A stretch of DNA of 64,000 nt from Monocercomonoides exilis. Taxonomy: Eukaryota; Preaxostyla; Oxymonadida; Polymastigidae. The stretch lies in the NCBI GenBank assembly GCA_001643675.2, contig LSRY02000017.1, forward strand, positions 1,550,001 to 1,614,000, read 5' to 3'. The translations under genes were made by a program, and so were the position numbers. Under the pieces are notes generated by a model. That model was not told the origin of the DNA and did no database searches. It worked only from the letters and a program-made list of their open reading frames with translations. This document shows, one piece after another, positions 8,901-20,992 of the stretch (within the stretch, counting starts at the first letter, position 1; each line of letters starts with the position of its first letter).

Positions 8901-11900
8901 TTATGTGTTAAATGTTGAAGAACAGCAAGAATCAGAAGAATTAAAGGAAAAATCTTGAAAAGAATTGTTTGAAATATTACAAAAACCAAAAGCATCACAA
9001 ACACCGCAACAATTGAAACCACCAAAACCTTTCCCCAACAAAGAATTATTGCATTTATTACAAGAACAATTATTAAAAAAAGAAATCGAATCAAAAACAG
9101 AACAATCTCGAACAAGAACATGCCTTTTTTCAAATAATTCTTTTGTAGTCCTTGACAACGAAAAAGCGTTTGTTGGTTTGATTTGGTTATCAAAAGTTTT
9201 TCTTTCGTTTGTAGTTTTTTCTTTCTTGAACACTGTTTTCACCTCAATTAAAGCTCGCTGAGATAAATGACTGCTCACCGAAGCAGATATGCATTTTCCT
9301 TTTCTTTCGAAGCACAAATAACATTTCATGTGATCAATTATCAATGAGGGCCAAACGGATCTGTTTGATGGTATGTATTCTTCGAAAAATCTTTGATGAA
9401 TTATTCTTTTCATGTCATTTTGAAGGATGTTTGATGAAATTTGTTGTTGATGTTCATTAGCCAGTCTTCGATTGCCACAGAATTTTGAAGAGTTGAAATG
9501 AGCTGAAAAGAAAGACAACAACTGAGGAAGTGTTTCAATATTTTCATCCACGTTATTGTTTATTAAGTTAACCAAAGTTCCGAATTCTCCATCGCAGACA
9601 TTTTTGCCATGATGCTCTGCAAAGAAATTCAGCTCTGTATTTTTTTTGTGAAAAACTTGTGAGTTTGGAGAAAGAATAAAACTCAACAAGAATCGGTTCC
9701 TATTATGTGGACCAGAATCACAAAAAAATTTGACTGTTTTCACATTATTGTAAGCAGGCCTTTTGAAAATAGATTCGAGACAATCAATAACGAAGCGATG
9801 ATCATTGGTTAAGCAATGAGAGAAAAAGTTATAAGTATATTTGGATAAATGACAATCAACAAATTGATATGTGATAACTGTAAATTGAGATATTTGGTTG
9901 TACTGGTAGAATTCTTGCTGAAGTTGAACGTTTCGAAGTGGAAGCTTCCATTTTTCTTTAAAATCAAATACACAAACAACTTCACCTTCTTTGACATTAT
10001 GAACGCAATTATTGTAGTATTCCCTTTGCCAATTTGCAAATAGTTTATGTTCCTTTAAAGATTTCATTGTCGATAATTCCTTTTCGGTCAGAATTTGTGA
10101 GGAATTGGATAATTGATGTTTCTTTTCTAAAGATTGTAAATGCTGACAATAACCACACATGTCCGTCCTTTTCCTTGCTTTTACAAAATTTTTTGTAAGT
10201 TTGTAAAAGTATGATAATGATAGTTTGATACTTGTTTCATTAACAAAATCTTTCCAAAGCTGATTTTTTGGAATGAATATTAGTCTTTTTTCCTCAGGAG
10301 AAAAAATTTGTGGGACATGCCTTGAATTTGTGAACAAATTCTGTTGAAGAAAAGTTGAAGATGTGTTTTTAGAAACAGAGGAAAAAATGTTGCTATTGAT
10401 TGATGAAAATTGAGCTCCTTTTGAAACAGATGAGATTTTGCGGAGTTTAGATGAAGAATTTGAAGCTGAATCAAGTGAGGAAGAGAATGGAAGAGTTGAG
10501 GATTTTTCACTTTTAAATGAAGATGATAAAGGGTTGATTGCCTTTTTATTGTCATGAAATGTTGAGTGAATTGATTTGTTAAGTTCTGGTTTTGAAGAAT
10601 TGTCGTTTTCATTAGAAAATAATGCAAGGGAAGAACATGATGGTTTCCTCGAACAAAACGAAGGAGTTGTGTGATGTGAATTTATTTTGCCTGAAAAATT
10701 CGAATGAAAAAGAATATTCGATGAGTTTTCAACTGATTGCAACGAATGGTGAAATGAATCGAGCACAGCATTTTGAGCTTTTGGCGAAAGAAATAAGTGA
10801 GGTGATTTTGAAGAAGCATTTCCTTTTGTTGAAGTGTAATTCTGCATCTGAACATTGTTTGAGATGAGTGGAGTGGTAGTGTGAATAGTGGAAGGTGAAA
10901 TGATTTCTTTATTATACAGGCTAACAACACGTTTATAATCATCTTCGATTTCATTTGTTGTTTCAGAATCCCTCCTTGTTTTATATTTCAAAATTGACTT
11001 TTCTACCAATGGATTTCCAACCGAATAAACAGAGGTAATAATCTGATTGTTTTTAAAATTAAGCTTTTGAGAAGGAGAAGTTGACAAAGTTGAAGTGAGA
11101 TTTGAAGGAGGTGAAAAGGATGTACGTGAGGATAATAAATCTTTTTCTGGATTTGAAAAAAAAGAAATAGATGAATTGATAGGATTTGGATTATGATCAT
11201 AGAATAATGAAGTTGTCAACTTCCCGTTTTTATCAGTTGGTGAAAGATTGAGATTTCTTATTGGTTGAAATGAAGATTGAATTGATGAAGATGATGAACA
11301 TGAAATGTTTGAAGAGTTGCAATTTTTTGTTTTATTGTTTGGAAAATTAGAAGAAATTGTTTGTTGAGTTTCGAACGGTTGAGATGAAGAATCAATTGAT
11401 TTTGCAAACGAATTTAAAGAAATATCATCAATTCCTCCTTTGAACAAATTGTTAATGTGAGTGGAAGATTCTTCAATTAAATAAAGTGAGAATGATGGTC
11501 TAAATCCTTCATTGAACAATGATTTCCAACTGGAATTATATTCTTCTCTTCTCACAGAACGAGTACAACCATCATTACAGATAGTCCAATATTCTTTTGG
11601 TCCATCCTCTGAAAGAACAAATGATATGTAGTGGCCATGGTTTTGGTCTATTCTTTTGAAAAGAATTTGTCCCATAAACTTGTAACATGCATTTTGAATT
11701 GATTTAACTGAAGTACTGATTCTTGAAAAATGTTCATTGCACGACTTGTGAACAGTTTGACAGTTATTTTCATCTGTATCAAAAATTATCATCTTTGGGG
11801 GAATGACGTTGGGAGAATAATTGCATTCGTGAGATATCCCTAATAGTTTCGGAAATTTTGATATGACATTCCATTTTTGAAATTCACACTTTTCCTGACA

Positions 11901-13734
11901 TATTTCGCAGAACACTCTGTTTGGGTGCCTCATTTTTTCTTTTGCAAAAAAGTTGATGAATCCTGTGTAAATTGAAGCATTGTTGATAATCACATAATTA
12001 GAAAAACCTAAACTGCTTGACGACAAAGTGCCGCATTTCAAACATTTCTTGAAAATTGACCCATCTACGCTCGTCAATTGTTTGTCAACCAAATCGTCTT
12101 TCAAAAGCATTTCCATTAAATGATCAAATGCTTCACAAACATTTTGCTGCTGTCTTTTGCCTCGCGAAAACGAAATGTCCCACTTATCAATTAATTCTGA
12201 TGTCCAAGATGAAATAGGTGAGTGATTGCAAATGAGCTCATTGCAAACGTTTATCAACTCCGCAGAAATTCCACTTCTCACGTTGTTATTTTCCTTTATT
12301 ATACCGGAATGCATAACTGTTGATAAACATTGAAGAATAGATGAAAGGTAACAAGTGTTCCCTAAATTCCTAAGCCCCAACCTTTTGGTGATGAAATTAT
12401 CGCTATTAACAATTGCCTGCTCTTTGATTGCAATTGATTTATTAGTTTTTATTCCACAATTTTCGTTCCTTTCTTTTGTTTCTTTTTCTTCTTTGCTGAT
12501 ATTTGAGTTCGTTGAATCAAAACACATTTCGCTCCGAAAACAGGTTTTATTATCTTGTATTGATTCAGTGTTTTTCGTGAACTTTTGAATAAGAATTGGT
12601 GAGACGAATGAAGACGTTGATGCAGGATTGAAATATCTTTCTTCTTGAACATCGTGATGAAGCATTAATTTTGAACTGGACGAATCCGTACTAATTAAAT
12701 GATCTAATTTTTTGATTTCTAATGTCCGAGCATTTTGATGTTTCAAATTCTTTTCTAAAAAATATCGAAGTTCATGAGGCTTCACAAGTGTAGGCGAAGG
12801 AGGAGCATGAAGAAGATTTCCGTCATCAAAATTTTGGTTCTTGACTGATAAATTGCTGGATGTTGAGGATTTTCTGTTGACATTTTTTGACTGATCAGTC
12901 AATGAGTTAACATGTTGATGCAGTTTATTATCTTTAATGTGAGCGACATGACGATCTATTTCCGATTTCGTAATGTTAATATGTAATTTGGGTTTCAAAT
13001 TGAGTTCCGGCTTTATCTTTATTTCTTTATTCCATATTTCTTCGTCCAAGCTCTCTTCATAATTTTCATATTTTTGCTTTTTCTTTTTCGTAATTGATGA
13101 TGAAATTTCTGATGAATGGTTTTTCATCCATTCATTCCCCACGCACCAATCTGAATAATTCAAGCCTTTAGAAAATAAAAATCAGACACAAACATAGAAA
13201 TGAAATGAATGAAAACCAAATACCTTTTCGACATGAAGGAATTTTTGGAGGTATGGGGATTTTTATTTCGTCTCGGTTTTTTTTTCTTGTTTGCTTTGCA
13301 TGATTTATTTTTCCTTGGGTCACGTCATACCCAAATGAAAGCAAACGATCGCAATTGTGATGTTTTGATAAAGCTTGCAACATTGTCGTTTGAGTGTGAA
13401 CTGGGGCATTATTGTAGGCTGTTGCTAGCTCTTCAAGAAGTTCATGATACTCTCCTATTTTCACGTTTGCATTTAATAAAAATAAAAACAAATCATTATT
13501 AAAGTGCATATAAATGAATTTTTACATAACTTTGAAATCAAAAAAATAAAGAACCACACCATTTATCCTCTTTTTCACTTCTTCCGCAAAAGATGCTGCG
13601 CGGCGGTACCTTGTGAGGATATACAGCAACAGTTCCACCTTGTCTTTTCCCCCAATGCGCTCAACCTCTTCCCACAAAACATCTGCTCTTGAATGAAGAG
13701 TTGATCGTTGAAGATTTGATGTTGAAAAATTCAT
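8901..13734 (-). CDS. Ubiquitin-specific protease fused to a DDE-transposase-like domain
   Basis: Exons 13560-13734, 13224-13454 and 8901-13165 join to about 1,556 residues. Residues 1-135 are an unknown N-terminal region ending in basic NHAKQTRKKNR. A USP (C19) domain covers about 400-700: Cys box GLRNLGNTCYLSS, zinc knuckles KCLKCG and FCEIC, His box HGHYISFVL, then YWTICNDGC, so the catalytic set looks intact. About 400 Ser/Asn-rich residues follow. The last 450 residues resemble an invertebrate DDE-type transposase family: RKRTDMCGYC, then acidic candidates in VCVFDFKEKW, KFFCDSGPHNRNR and HHGKNVCDGEFG. Composition is uniformly AT-rich, unlike the host genes nearby with GC-rich 3' parts. 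The gene could be a transposon that captured a deubiquitinase or a host gene fusion. The USP call is firm, the DDE call probable. Confidence 0.8.
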
Positions 13735-14040
13735 TATGATTGCAACCTTCTTATGGGATAAAAGATTTTTTTCTTTGAAGAAAAGCAAAAAGATAATGTA
13801 TTAATATCCCCTTTAAATTAATTAAAACAAATTCTGCTTTGAAAATTTTATAAAATATAATATTCGCATTCAACTGAGGAAGCAGTACAATTGAAATGCA
13901 TTTTTCTGATTTAGACAATCATAAATCTACACAGAGTAATTATTATTCAATAACAATGAACGTAAATGAATATTTGTTCTTTCAGAAGGATTAATGAAAT
14001 CGTTAGCTGGAGAAGTAATTGGAAGTAGTTTTTGACATGA
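13735..14040. other. AT-rich spacer upstream of the fusion gene
   Basis: Presumed 5' region of the USP-transposase gene. I see no terminal inverted repeat here that matches the downstream side. Confidence 0.35.
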
Positions 14041-14935
14041 AAGGATGATTTCACACTACACTCCACGGGGACAGTGGATAAAAGAAGTTCATTCTCTTGA
14101 ATCACTTTTTGAAAACATTCTCTCCAAAAAAAAAAGTTGATGAAAAAAAAAAGAAATTAGAGGATGAGAAATTTTTGAGTGAAAGACATGAAACTGTGAT
14201 ATTTCAAAAAAAGTCATATGCTCTGCTTGAAGAAGGAAGAACGCGATTATTGAAAAGAGGAATTTTCTACGATCTGTTTCGAATGGAACTAGGATTAGGA
14301 AAAGGATTCAAATGCTTCGTGAGTATTTGTTCACCTCTCTTGAAATATAAACGCAAATAGCATCTGCCGACAGAACTCTCAACGCAAAAGCACGCTTCGA
14401 AAATGGAGAAGCAGAATATGCTGGAAGTTGTTTGAAGGTAGGCTCTCGGATTATCTGACTATTACGCATGACAAGATCTGCACACGGCCATATGAGCGGT
14501 CGTGTGAAATCAGGGATATGAAGATTGCAAGAATGAGGTCTAACTGACAAAGTAATTTTGGGGGCAGCATCCATTTTTGCCACATGAAGAGCACAATAAA
14601 CAGTTGTCTCCAGAATATGCGTTGTTCAAAAGAATTCCCACAGCTTCTTTCGGCACAAAAAGCGTCCACAACTTGTGCAAACAGGAAAACTATCTCCTGA
14701 GACATGCATTTTCCTGTCGGACAATTTGCAAATGTTTCTTCATCCACTTCATCATTGTCACTTCCGTTCCTTTTTCCATCTTCGATCTTTTTTGATGATG
14801 AAAAAAGAAATGATTACTTTTATTTTGATTCTGCTGCTAATATTCCCCTCGTTTCAATTGGTGTTGGAGACGAAGAGAAGAAGATCGTATGTTTCTTATC
14901 TTCGGTTTTTGCTTCCACTTAATTGAGAAAAGGAA
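14041..14935. pseudogene. Overlapping coding relics, strand and product unresolved
   Basis: On the plus strand, 14047-14320 reads HYTPRGQWIKEVHSLESLF and then, after a shift inside two poly-A tracts, a lysine-rich helix and LLKRGIFYDLFRMELGLG. Splice-like GTGAG and CAAATAG sites follow, and 14805-14920 ends an open frame with SIGVGDEEKKI. On the minus strand, 14577-14760 contains CPTGKC, VCTSCGRFLC and CSSCGKNGCC in different frames, and 14370-14580 reads PHSCNLHIPDFTRPLIWPC. Cysteine pairs recurring in shifted frames suggest a decayed zinc-finger gene or several unseen short introns. I cannot assign a product or decide the strand. Confidence 0.35.
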
Positions 14936-15055
14936 GCTTCTTCAGATCCTCAGAAAATGTCACCTCTTTTGTTGCATTCAAAATGTTACAACAATGGATA
15001 TGATTCATTGTTATTATCATATCCTTCTTCCTTGACTTCTAATTTTCGCTTTTTT

Positions 15056-15300
15056 CCTTTTCCTCTTCCTCTTCCTCTTCCTCTTCCTCTTCCTCTTCCT
15101 CTTCCTCTTCCTCTTCCTCTTCCTTTTCCTTTTCCTTTTCCTTTTCCTCTTCCTTTTCCTCTTCCTTTTCCTTTTCCTTTTCCTCTTCCTCTTCCTCTTC
15201 CTTCTCAAAATTCTTCTTCTTCTTCTCTTCCTTCTCAAAATTCTTCTTCTTCCTTCTCCTTCTTCTTCTCCTCCTCCTCCTCTTCTTCTTCTTCTTATGA
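15056..15300. repeat. TTCCTC hexanucleotide satellite
   Basis: Tandem cttcct/ttttcc units of six bases extend for about 200 bp and grade into a ctt-rich stretch. Frames across it read Pro/Leu/Phe or Arg/Lys and are compositional artefacts. Confidence 0.85.
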
Positions 15301-15385
15301 AACCATCTCCTCTTCTCTCTTCTCCTCCAAAAAATCCACTCTTGCGCACTCTTGCTCTAAATGGTAAATCGAAAGTTCTGTTTTA

Positions 15386-17215
15386 TTAGTTGAAAAGGCA
15401 GGTATGATAAAGAGACTGGATGTCTGCCGAAGCAACATCCACAGTTGCTTCAAGCTCTGCTTTCTTTCTGCTGATGATTTGGAATGGATCTTTGTCTTTT
15501 GAGAAGGTGAAAAAGAAGAAGAAGATAGATAGAACTGGCTCAGAGAACAATGGTTTTGAGACGTTCATATCTTTGATCACCACACCAACCATCGACAGCT
15601 GTGACAGCGGCACCACAAACACTGACGACGACATCACACAGTTTCCTGTTTTGCTCGTGGTGATCACAACATCCTCCAATGAGAGTAACACACTCCCATC
15701 AGACACCACAACCACACTCGGTGCAGTACCTGTTGTTGAATTACAATCAACCTTCAACCGACTCATCTCCAGATGACCAGTCGTAACACTGAACAGTGCT
15801 CCTGATGATGAAAGTGCCCCTGTTCCAATCGAACATGTTTCCCTTCCTTTCCCAATTACTGAAATCTTCTTTGTCCCAATAGCAATTGTTGTCACCTCGC
15901 TTTTGTGATTCCCTTCCATCAGCGTGAATGACAAGCTTATCTGCACCTCACACATCTCAAACGCCTTCTTCACTGTCAGACAAGGAAATGTTTCATTTGT
16001 CCCACACAGTTCATATCCATCACTCCCATTCACAGAAACATATAACGTTTTATCTTTCAGCCAATCCTTCTTTTCCGTATGCTGATATGCCCAACTCCCC
16101 GAATTCGATGCATTGTATCCGTAGCACACTTTCTTGTCATCTGTGTTTGTGGTGTAACATTCTTTGAACGGATTATTTTGGGATAAATAGAGATTATTTT
16201 GATCATAATACATCATATCGTGCCCAAATGGATTGGCTGCATTTCTGCATTTGCATTCATGAAAAAATAAGAAATAAAAATAATATCCATCTTTTGGCGC
16301 TGTTGTCATACGTGGATCCGCACTCAATCCTCCCCCATTTGACGATGCATTGCATGAAATAAACTGAATGCTCCTTATCTTGACTTGAACAGGAACATTA
16401 TAACAACGCATTCCCCCACCATCATTTCCAGTAACCGAGCATGAAGTGAAACTGCAGTCAAACACACACGCACTCTCCCCTCCTTCATTTTCTGTTGAAA
16501 TGCATCTTGTCCCTGAAATATTAAAATTATCTAATTTCAACCCTCCTCCATAATCAATCGCTTGACAGTTTTTGAACTCGCATCCACTAATCCGAACACA
16601 CGATGAAATTGCATAAATGCACATTCCTCCTCCTCTATTAGTTTTTGTGGAACAAGAGTTGAACGTATTGTTTTCAATTTCAACCGATTTAATATTTGCA
16701 CACATAACCCCCCCTCCATCCCAATAAGCATTGCAATCATTGAATGAGCAGTGCTTAATGGAAACAGTGGCATTTGATTGGCCATACGTGCAGATGGCCC
16801 CTCCACTTGATATCCCATCAGTGTATGAATTTTCTGTTCCTGTTGTATTTGATCCATTCCATTCGCACCAAGTGAATGTATTCGTTCCATTTTCTGTTTC
16901 GTTTTGTCTCCCTGGAGACAACTTTCCATCTGCATTTCCTTCACATTTCACATTCCTTGTCCTGCAACACCCAATGAATGATGTGTTTGAGGCTGTCAAG
17001 GAGGCCAAGAGATTGTTCAGAGAAGGAACAATCCCTCCATCATATGCATCACAAATTGATGAAAATGAGCAGCTGTTCATCAGACATGAGGTTTGGGTTG
17101 ACGTAGTGGTTGAAGGTGAACATGCCTCATTTGCTGTTGAGACGTTGAAAAATGATAATTTGGAGAGTGAAACAAATGGCATCGAGGGAGTTGAGAGGAA
17201 TGGAGTTTGACTCAC
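15386..17215 (-). pseudogene. Truncated beta-helix (polymorphic-outer-membrane-like) surface protein
   Basis: An open stretch of 609 codons that starts only at a GTG following an in-frame stop, so the 5' end is missing. It holds repeats of the type GGGM...I-CEFKNCQA and CSFTSCSVTGNDGGG, typical of right-handed parallel beta-helix proteins with Cys/Asn/Gly-rich rungs. A second segment, LYVSVNGSDGYELCG followed by PCLTVKKAFEMC, is the usual opening of another helix unit. N-linked glycosylation sequons are frequent, as in surface or secreted proteins. No signal peptide is present, and the frame ends in unrelated lysine-rich sequence after a phenylalanine run, so both ends look broken. I read it as a fragment of a larger family member. 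Confidence 0.7.
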
Positions 17216-18907
17216 TCACTGAAACACTTCCTTCTTTGTCTCCTTCTCTTTCCCTTGCTCTTGTTGCAATAAAACAATATATCCTAATGTGGCCGTATCC
17301 CTTTTCCTATTTCTTCTGCCCCTTCTTCATCGTCTGCTTTCCCCATATCCCTTTTTCTTCTGTTGTAATCTTCTGCTCGTTTTCAAAAATACATTTTCTT
17401 TCATTGCTTTTGAATGTTCGCGCAAAAGCCCCTATTATTATTTTTATAAAATATTCAATAATACAAAAATAAAAATACAAAAATACAAAAAAAAATAATT
17501 AAAAGATATGTATATCAAAAATATTAAAAATATAATATGAAATATGAAAAACTCTGTACCATCTTCTTTTTGAAATCTTCCGCTTCACCTTTCGCCTCTT
17601 CCTCTTTTTCTCCTCAAATTCAAATCAAATATCTTCTTCAACCATTTCTTCAATTTTCTGATTTTTCTTTTATCACATCTCCTTCTTTTCAAATCATTGC
17701 AAAGATCATTAATTCCCTCCTCTTCCATCAATTTCGTTTATTTCCTCTTGCTCATTCATCTATATACCCTTTATTCGTCTCCTTCTGCAATCTTTTTGCA
17801 ATGCATGTGCTTGTATTCGCATTATCCCAGCGATAATCATAATACCTGAATAATGTAATGAAAACAAGAAAATATTTTACCATCCTAAAAAATAAAATGA
17901 TGAGATTTCAAAAAATTAAAAAAACGAAGAGAGAAAGAAAAGATGAAAGAAAGAAAGAATAATATTGCACACATCCAAAATATGCATTAATTTTGGAGCA
18001 TCTTTTTCAACTCATCAAATCGAGAATCTTCTTCGACGTCTTCCGTTATTCCCTCATTTCCCCCATCACAATCTCGCAACCCTCTCTTCTCTTTTCACCT
18101 TATTCAATCCATCCCTTCATCTTCTGCAGCATGCCCTCCTTCTCCCTCTTCCGTTTTCCTCTCAAATCTTTCTGAAGTCTCCGAAAATACCAGCAGATAA
18201 AGTTATAATCCTAACTATTTCCGAAGTTACGCCAAAAAGCTTCTCTTGTTCATGTTTCTGCTTCTCTCTCCTCAATCTCTCTTCAAAACAGTCTCCATTT
18301 ATGCTTTTCTACTCCTTCCTATGCCTCGTCTTCCTCGTCTGTCTCGTCTTCCTTGTCTTCCTCGTCTGTCTCGTCTTCCTTGTCTTCCTCGTCTTCCTCG
18401 TCTTCCTCGTCTTCCTCGTCTTCCTCTTCTATTTCCTCTTATTCCTATTTTTCTTCATCTTCTTCCTCTCTCCTTCCTCTCTTCTCTCTTTCTTTTCTTT
18501 TCTTATTCTTTTATTTTTCTCTCCTTTTCTTCTCTTTCTCTTTTAATTCTTTCCTCTTATTCTTTCTCTCTTCCTCATTCAAATTATCATCTAACTTCTC
18601 TTTCAACTGCTGAAAATCAATCAAATTCTGATTTTCATTCAAAATCTCTTCTTTCTTCCATTCAACAACAAAAAGATGAAAAAGATTCAATGAAACAATT
18701 AAAGAAACAGTAGCTATTTTAATCATAAAAATTATTTTTTGTAAAGATCTTTTGATTTTTGTTTTGATATTTCTTTATTTGTTTCAACATAAGTTCTGAA
18801 AATTATGACGAGTGATTAATTGAACTTTTTTTAATATATTGGCTTTAACATAATATTGATAACTTTCCATTATAATTTCATTTTCTGGAGATTTTATTTT
18901 TTTTATC
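17216..18907. other. Pyrimidine-rich gene-free region
   Basis: The plus strand is T/C-rich over about 1.5 kb. No frame has protein-like composition. A nine-base minisatellite at 18313-18430 is listed separately. The final part is AT-rich and would hold the promoter of the second USP gene. Confidence 0.45.
18313..18430. repeat. CTCGTCTTC nine-base minisatellite
   Basis: Repeated units of ctcgtcttc and ctcgtctgt, also seen as cttgtcttc. All three frames stay open because the unit length is a multiple of three; the reading is Ser or Leu/Pro-rich and not considered coding. Confidence 0.8.
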
Positions 18908-20992
18908 ATGTTTAGCACAACTAAAGTACATCGCAGCACGCGCAAAAGACTAATAAAATCGGAAGCAATATATATTGCTAACATTTTTAAAAAAATGCCT
19001 TACGAGCGCGCTGTTTTGTTATTTAAAGCTTTTGTGCTTGATGAAGAATTTGGAAATCTTCTTTTCCGCGTTTTTATTAAATCGTGTTACTGTTTGCATA
19101 TTTCTTTTTGATTTTCTTTTATAACTTATTTTATTTTTATTATCGATAATGACATTTTTATACTATTCATTTTTAACAAATAAAAAATGCGAATTTTATT
19201 CATATTCATTAGCTCAAGTTATCAAAATTATTTGTGAAGTGGAAAAAACAATGCAAAAGAAAAATTCAACATTTACATTTCCCTCTTCTTCTTCTTCTTC
19301 TTCTTTTTCTTTGTCTCCTTCTTCCTCAACATCTTCATCTCCATCCACCACAAAAAAAGCTTCTTCCTCTTCTTTTTCTTCCTTTTCCTCTTCCTCTGCA
19401 TCTGACCCTGCCTCTCTCTATTCTTCTGCCTCGATCTCTGCTCGTATTCCTGCCCTGATGCCTATCGAAAGTACATTCCATTTCCCTTCTGTTGAGCAAA
19501 ACGCCCAGTCATCCACATTCTCTTTGTATTCTGCTGATTCACTGCTTGCTTCTGGCACCACTGCTGATAATGCCACCTCGAGTGATGCTTCTGAACAGTC
19601 AGCACAGCCACCCCAGTCATCTGCACATGCTACTGCACCTGCATCATCATCATCTGCTGCTGCTACTACCACTACATCTTCTATTTCTTCTGCTTCATCA
19701 TCATCTTCTTCCTCTTCATTTTCTCCTTCATTTATTACATCAATGCAGAATTTACTAACTCAACATCAACAGCAACAGCAACAACCTTCTCTTCAAATTT
19801 CCACAAACATATTCAAAGAAAGTGAAGAAAATGATTCTTTTTCATTTACACATCATATCAATGATTTTTGTATTTCTTTTGAAGCCACTTCTTCATTTCA
19901 CATAAATAAAAAAGAAGCAAAGAAATGCAAAAAACATTCGACTTTTTCATCCAAAATTACTAAACAATCAAAAAAGCAAAATTCTTCTTCATCTTCTTCT
20001 TCTTCATTATCTTCGAAAGTTAATTCAAGATCCTGCGTTGTCATGCTTCTTTCTTCACAAAGAGGATTGAAAAACAATGGCAGTGTGTGCTCTCTTTCTG
20101 CCATTTGTCAATGCATGGCTTCTCTTGATGTTAAATTTATAAACATTTCTAAAATGAACAGTATGCAAAAAACATTCATGCAGCTGTTTCATCTTCTTCG
20201 AATCTCTTCGTTTAATTTTAATGTGTGGGATGGAGGTCAGATTAATAAATTTTACGACACTTATCTTGGAGGGAAGAATCAGCCAAAAGAACTGTCTGTT
20301 GTTTTTGAAAGACTTCTCAAAGTTCTTTCCAAAAATTGTGATGAAATAAACGATATGTTTTCTATCATTTCACAAAATGTTTTAATGTGTGTTCATTGTA
20401 ATGATTACTCCATTTCAAAAAGGGATGATCAGTTTTTTGTTACAATTAGAGGATCAGATGTTGTTTCTGTCTTCAAGATTTATTAACTTGTAATTCTTTT
20501 TTAGTTGAGAAGAGAGAAGGAGAGTGTGTATCATGTCACAAAGATAGACAATTTTTGAAATATGTTCGTTTTTTGTATTTTCCAAAAGTGTTAAGTGTTT
20601 TATTCAACGTTGGTGATTTTTTCACTGTTACAGCTCCTCCTCTTACTATTCATTTTGTTGATTCAGGGTTAGGGCCTGAGGATTTAAAAATATTTGATCC
20701 AAAGGCTTCCTCTGAAGATTCATTTTTTGCTTCTGGTTCTATTGATGATGTTGTTGTTTATGAATTTGTTGGATGTGTTATTCATTCAAGTGTTCTTTAT
20801 GAGCAAGGGCATTTTTTGGCCATTGTGAAAGAAGATGTTTCTAAACCTAGTTCCATTTCAAAGTTTATTGAGTGTAATGATCATATTGTTTCAGAAATTA
20901 TTCCTGAAAAATGGAATGATTATTGGAATCATCTCGCTTTGGAAAATTTCCATCCTTCCATTTGTTTTTTCAAAAAAATAGAAATATCATAA
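18908..20992 (+). pseudogene. Divergent ubiquitin-specific protease, one frameshift
   Basis: Exon 1 is 18908-19091, with donor GTTTGC; exon 2 starts at 19213. The 60-residue first exon (MFSTTKVHRSTRKRL) resembles exon 1 of the USP-transposase gene (MNFSTSNLQRSTLHS) in length, wording and position. A Ser-rich stretch of about 200 residues follows. A USP domain then begins with GLKNNGSVCSLSA, keeping the catalytic Cys though the usual GNTCY is GSVCS, and shows knuckles CVHC and CVSCH. It continues to QGHFLAIV and IECNDH (His and Asn/Asp boxes). Near 20480 the frame must shift by one base: the first frame stops soon after VSVFK, while the next frame reads DLLTCNSFLVEKREG. No GT-AG intron explains this. 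It may be a young pseudogene, a sequencing error, or frameshifted translation. No transposase-like domain follows. Confidence 0.65.

Noticed and set aside
8965-9261. 98-codon plus-strand frame opposite the transposase-like domain
   Set aside because: Antisense of the DDE-like coding region with no independent support.
15017-15349. 110-codon minus-strand frame of alternating Arg and Lys
   Set aside because: Arises from the TTCCTC hexanucleotide satellite; no non-repetitive sequence supports it.
17965-18713. Three overlapping plus-strand frames rich in Leu, Pro or Ser
   Set aside because: All three frames are open because the minisatellite unit is nine bases; no conserved protein sequence.
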